Shown: in pieces, positions 4,764-7,366 of the stretch
Layout of the letters: the number at the start of each line of letters is the position of its first letter
How positions within the stretch are numbered: the stretch's first letter is position 1
Origin: Candidatus Bipolaricaulota bacterium
Lineage (GTDB): Bacteria > Bipolaricaulota > Bipolaricaulia > RBG-16-55-9
Length of the DNA: 7,366 nucleotides
NCBI GenBank assembly: GCA_027021605.1
Contig: JALUUA010000247.1
Span: 1-7,366, forward strand
Direction: 5' to 3'
Made by a program: the position numbers and the translations under genes
The notes under the pieces: model-generated
Told to the model about the DNA's origin: nothing
The model's input: the letters and a program-made list of their open reading frames with translations, nothing else
Database searches by the model: none

Positions 4764-5447
4764 ATGGTCCCGATCCGCGACTCGATCGCCTACCACGGCC
4801 CGGCCCTGGTCACCAAGGCCCTGATCGGGATCAACGTGGTGGTGTTCTTCTGGCAGATGTCCTTGGGCCCGCTCGGCTTCGAGCGGGCCCTCTTCGCCTA
4901 CGGGCTCATCCCCGCGGCCTTCTTCGGGGACCCCGTGGGGGAGGCGTATCGCCTGGTGACGAGCATGTTCCTCCACGGCTCCTGGGCACACATCCTGGGG
5001 AACATGTGGTTCCTGTGGGTCTTTGGGCCCTCCGTGGAGGGGCGGCTGGGGTCGGGCCGCTTCTTGGGCTTCTACCTGGTGAGCGGGCTGGTAGCGGCTC
5101 TGGCCCAGGCGTTCGTCGACCCCGGGAGCCGGATTCCCATGGTGGGGGCCTCCGGCGCGATCTCCGGGGTGTTGGGCGGCTACTTCGTGTTGTTCCCCAC
5201 GGCCTGGGTGCTCACGGCGGTGTGGCTGGTGCTCCCCTTCTTCTTCTGGCTCCCGGCCGCGACCTACTTGGGGTACTGGGCCCTCCTGCAGGCCCTCTAC
5301 GGCTTCCTGGGGCTCCCGGGCGTGGCCTGGTGGGCGCACTTGGGCGGGTTCGTCGCCGGGGCCGCGCTGGCCAAGGGGTTCCTGCCCCGAAGGCGCTACC
5401 GGGCCGAGCCCTACTGGTGGGGCTGGCAGGTCTATCGGCCTTATTGA
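4764..5447 (+). CDS. Rhomboid-family intramembrane serine protease
   Basis: A 227-residue polytopic membrane protein that would cleave transmembrane helices of other proteins within the cytoplasmic membrane. The catalytic dyad is S130 in GASGAISG and H192 in WWAHLGGFVAG. HGSWAHILGN (71-80) supplies the conserved His and Asn near the active site. About six hydrophobic segments are visible, near residues 17-33, 78-90, 98-116, 131-144, 148-182 (probably two) and 193-205. The C-terminus is basic then aromatic (RRRYRAEPYWWGWQVYRPY). A family-typical start at ATG 4764 has AAGGG six bases upstream. It follows the outer-membrane gene by 46 nt with no clear terminator and precedes another membrane protease. 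It has no extra soluble domain, and the substrate is unknown. Confidence 0.93.
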   Translation: MVPIRDSIAYHGPALVTKALIGINVVVFFWQMSLGPLGFERALFAYGLIPAAFFGDPVGEAYRLVTSMFLHGSWAHILGNMWFLWVFGPSVEGRLGSGRFLGFYLVSGLVAALAQAFVDPGSRIPMVGASGAISGVLGGYFVLFPTAWVLTAVWLVLPFFFWLPAATYLGYWALLQALYGFLGLPGVAWWAHLGGFVAGAALAKGFLPRRRYRAEPYWWGWQVYRPY

Positions 5448-5448
5448 G

Positions 5449-5493
5449 CTGAACTGAACCGAGCGAAACGCAACGCAACGGATCGGAACGGAT
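5449..5493. repeat. C-phased pentanucleotide array (nine units)
   Basis: Immediately after the rhomboid stop codon (5445-5447) come nine consecutive 5-bp units, each beginning with C: CTGAA, CTGAA, CCGAG, CGAAA, CGCAA, CGCAA, CGGAT, CGGAA, CGGAT. The consensus is CGNAA. The array fills most of the gap before the protease gene at 5516 and is poor in self-complementarity on the mRNA strand. Related but shorter units occur before the toxin gene and before metG. Confidence 0.6.
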
Positions 5494-5515
5494 GCACGAA
5501 GGGGAAGGTGGTGCG

Positions 5516-6391
5516 ATGGACATCTTCTTTCAGCTGTTCTGGCTCTTCTTCATGCTCTCGGCGCTCACGCCCTATTTGCAGCGACAGTCCCTCTTCGCCG
5601 CCCGGGCGCGCAAGATCGCGCAACTGGAGCGCTCCCGCCGCTCGCGGGTCATCACCTTGATCCACCGCCAGGAGGCGATGAGCTTTTTGGGGATCCCGTT
5701 TACGCGCTACATCGACATCGACGACTCCGAGCAGGTGCTGCGGGCGATCCGGCTTACGGACAAGAACGTGCCCATCGATCTGATCTTGCACACCCCGGGG
5801 GGATTGGTGCTGGCCGCGGAGCAGATCGCGGAGGCTCTACTGCGACATCCGGCCAAGGTGACGGTGTTCGTGCCCCACTACGCCATGTCGGGAGGGACGC
5901 TCATCGCGCTGGCCGCTGACGAGATCGTCATGGACGAGAACGCCGTCCTAGGGCCCGTGGACCCGCAGCTGGGGCAGTACCCCGCGGCCTCGGTTTTGAA
6001 GGTCTTAGAGCGCAAAGATCCCAAGGACGTGGACGACGAGACGCTCATCCTGGCCGACGTGGCCGAAAAGGCGATCCAGCAGGTGCAGCGGACGGTGGAG
6101 AAGCTCTTGCGCAAACACATGGACGAATCGCAGGCCCGCAAGACCGCGGAGGTGCTCTCCCAGGGGACGTGGACGCACGACTATCCCATCGACGTGGAGG
6201 AGGCGCGCAACCTGGGGCTCAAGGTCTCCACGGAGATGCCCCCGGAGGTGTACGAGCTGATGGAGCTGTACCCCCAGCCGCGGGGCGGGCGGCCCAGCGT
6301 GCAGTACGTGCCGATGCCGTACCACCGCCGCGCGCCGGGGGAGGAGCCCGCCGCCGCCCCCGCGGGACGGCGGGGACAAGGGCTCTTTTAG
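5516..6391 (+). CDS. Membrane-anchored SDH/ClpP-like serine protease
   Basis: A 291-residue protein of the serine dehydrogenase proteinase family, related to ClpP and SppA peptidases. Residues 1-20 (MDIFFQLFWLFFMLSALTPY) form an N-terminal membrane anchor, followed by a basic linker. The crotonase/ClpP fold shows IDLILHTPGG (87-96, oxyanion-type loop), the nucleophile S125 in HYAMSGGTLIALAADE, and LGPVDPQLGQYP (145-156). H221 in WTHDYPID is a candidate for another active-site residue. The C-terminal 30 residues are Pro/Ala/Gly/Arg-rich and probably disordered. ATG 5516 is preferred: it puts the hydrophobic anchor at the extreme N-terminus and has AAGGTGGT just upstream. An ATG at 5492 would add eight polar residues. 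It sits 68 nt after the rhomboid gene, which suggests a joint role in membrane-protein quality control. Confidence 0.85.
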   Translation: MDIFFQLFWLFFMLSALTPYLQRQSLFAARARKIAQLERSRRSRVITLIHRQEAMSFLGIPFTRYIDIDDSEQVLRAIRLTDKNVPIDLILHTPGGLVLAAEQIAEALLRHPAKVTVFVPHYAMSGGTLIALAADEIVMDENAVLGPVDPQLGQYPAASVLKVLERKDPKDVDDETLILADVAEKAIQQVQRTVEKLLRKHMDESQARKTAEVLSQGTWTHDYPIDVEEARNLGLKVSTEMPPEVYELMELYPQPRGGRPSVQYVPMPYHRRAPGEEPAAAPAGRRGQGLF

Positions 6392-6432
6392 TGGAAAGCT
6401 CCTGCTCAATCGGGTAAGCTTACGTCCAATCC

Positions 6433-6453
6433 CGTCTCCCCTTAGCCGAGACG
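6433..6453 (+). promoter_or_regulatory. Hairpin in the metG leader
   Basis: CGTCTC (6433-6438) pairs exactly with GAGACG (6448-6453) around a 9-nt loop, ending about ten bases before the metG Shine-Dalgarno. There is no T-run, so it is not a classical terminator. A nearby perfect palindrome, GTAAGCTTAC (6414-6423), is also present. No promoter could be found in this gap, so metG may be transcribed from upstream. Confidence 0.3.
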
Positions 6454-6475
6454 TAACGCAAAGAGGTGATCTCCG

Positions 6476-7366
6476 CTGAGCCGCCGAGTCCTGATCTGCA
6501 GCGCGTGGCCGTACGCCTCCGGGGTGCCCCACCTGGGGAACCTGATCGGCTCGCTCCTCTCGGGCGATGCCTTCCTGCGTTATTACCGCCTGCAGGGCGA
6601 CGAGGCCCTCCACGTGAGCGGCTCCGACATGCACGGCACCAACATCGAGTACGAGGCCCTCCAGCAGGGCATCGAGCCCAAGGCGCTGGCCGAGCGCGTC
6701 CACCGGCAGATCCTCCAGATCCTAGAGGGCTTCGAGATCGACATGCACTACACCACCACGGAGACCCCCACCCACTACCGCTTCGTTCGGGAGGTCTACG
6801 AAAAGGCCGAGAGGAACAGCTACATCTTCCCCCAGGACGAGGAGCGGGCCTACTGCACGAACGACCAAGTGTTCCTAGCCGACCGCTTCATCCAGGGGAC
6901 CTGCCCCCACTGCGGCTCCCCGAACGCTTATGGGAACCAGTGCGACGACTGCGGGGCCCTCCTGGAGCCCGAGCAGCTCCTCAACCCCATCTGTCGCCTC
7001 TGCAACCAAAAGAGCATCGTCTTCAAGCAAACCCGCAACTGGTACTTAGACCTCCCCAAGCTCGAGGACAAGCTCAAGGCGTTCTTGGCCTCGCGAACGT
7101 TCAGCGACAACGTCCAGAACTTCACGGAAAATCTGCTCAAAGAGGGCCTGCGCCCCCGCGCCGTGACCCGGGACTTGCGCTGGGGCATCCCCGCGCCCTT
7201 CGAGGGGGCCGAGGGGAAGGTGCTCTACGTGTGGGCCGAGAACGCCTTGGGGTACGTCTCGGCCACCATCGAGCACTTCGAGCAGCGGGGCGACCCCGAG
7301 GGCTGGAAGCGCTACTGGTTCCCCGAGGACGACGACGAGGTCAAGCACGTCTACACCCAGGGCAAG
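6476..7366 (+). CDS. metG: Methionyl-tRNA synthetase, N-terminal 297 codons, apparent CTG start
   Basis: The N-terminal catalytic part of the class I enzyme that charges tRNA-Met; KMSKS and the anticodon-binding domain lie beyond the right edge. VLICSAWPYASGVPHLGN holds the HIGH-type motif as HLGN (19-22). SGSDMHGTNIEYEA (48-61) and TRDLRWGIPAP (231-241) are family blocks. Zinc-binding cysteines are C143/C146 and C156/C159, with C173/C176 beyond, as in archaeal-like enzymes that carry extra knuckles. The frame has a TGA at 6467-6469 and no ATG, GTG or TTG before the HLGN motif. CTG at 6476 gives the right N-terminus and has GAGGTGATC (6463-6471) at ideal spacing; CTG 6491 is the only alternative. 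Where most MetRS have D-A-P or D-A-L after the pocket Trp, this one has WAENALGY (253-260). Confidence 0.9.
   Translation, partial: MSRRVLICSAWPYASGVPHLGNLIGSLLSGDAFLRYYRLQGDEALHVSGSDMHGTNIEYEALQQGIEPKALAERVHRQILQILEGFEIDMHYTTTETPTHYRFVREVYEKAERNSYIFPQDEERAYCTNDQVFLADRFIQGTCPHCGSPNAYGNQCDDCGALLEPEQLLNPICRLCNQKSIVFKQTRNWYLDLPKLEDKLKAFLASRTFSDNVQNFTENLLKEGLRPRAVTRDLRWGIPAPFEGAEGKVLYVWAENALGYVSATIEHFEQRGDPEGWKRYWFPEDDDEVKHVYTQGK

Noticed and set aside
4722..5523. Alternate-frame readings over the rhomboid gene on both strands
   Set aside because: They are Gly/Arg/Pro-rich shadow translations; the rhomboid frame has intact catalytic motifs.
1..7366. CRISPR arrays, insertion sequences, tRNA or rRNA genes
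   Set aside because: No spaced direct repeats of CRISPR length, no transposase or terminal inverted repeats, and no cloverleaf or rRNA sequence were seen; the gaps between genes are all shorter than about 160 nt.

Overview
The window reads as ordinary chromosome from a GC-rich (by eye about two-thirds G+C), probably thermophilic, diderm bacterium. Bacterial origin is supported by an exact TTGACA-N17-TATAAT promoter, several weaker sigma70-type promoters with 17-nt spacers, and a signal-peptide-bearing beta-barrel-like protein that ends in Phe. Three housekeeping genes look unlike the common bacterial versions. The RNase Z resembles the Thermotoga maritima TM0864 type, while RNase HII and methionyl-tRNA synthetase (MetRS) resemble archaeal forms. 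A deep-branching thermophilic phylum such as Bipolaricaulota/Acetothermia would fit, but that placement is inference.

Left half, all minus strand: a metallo-beta-lactamase-fold hydrolase cut by the left edge (1-604), a MazF-type toxin (715-1092), its ribbon-helix-helix antitoxin (1128-1403) with its own promoter and operator-like palindrome, and RNase Z (1532-2377). RNase Z has a near-consensus promoter so close to its ATG that the mRNA is probably leaderless.

Right half, all plus strand: rnhB (about 2453-3100) diverges from RNase Z across a compact, nearly symmetric two-way promoter. It is followed by a small hypothetical gene (3164-3457) whose ribosome-binding site sits at the end of a six-tract G-quadruplex motif. 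Next comes an outer-membrane barrel-like protein (3617-4717) with a perfect promoter and a hairpin at the expected 5' end of its mRNA. Then come a rhomboid protease (4764-5447), a membrane-anchored ClpP/SDH-type serine protease (5516-6391), and the first 297 codons of MetRS (6476 to the right edge), which apparently starts at CTG.

The genes suggest two themes: RNA processing and translation (RNase Z, RNase HII, MetRS, and an mRNA interferase that attacks translation), and envelope maintenance (barrel protein plus two membrane proteases). I found no complete new defence or mobile system. The most unusual signals are in the leaders: the CTG start, extended GGTGATC Shine-Dalgarno sequences, C-phased pentanucleotide arrays before genes, the G-quadruplex motif, the 5' hairpin and the overlapping divergent promoters. 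No gene-free stretch exceeds 300 bases.
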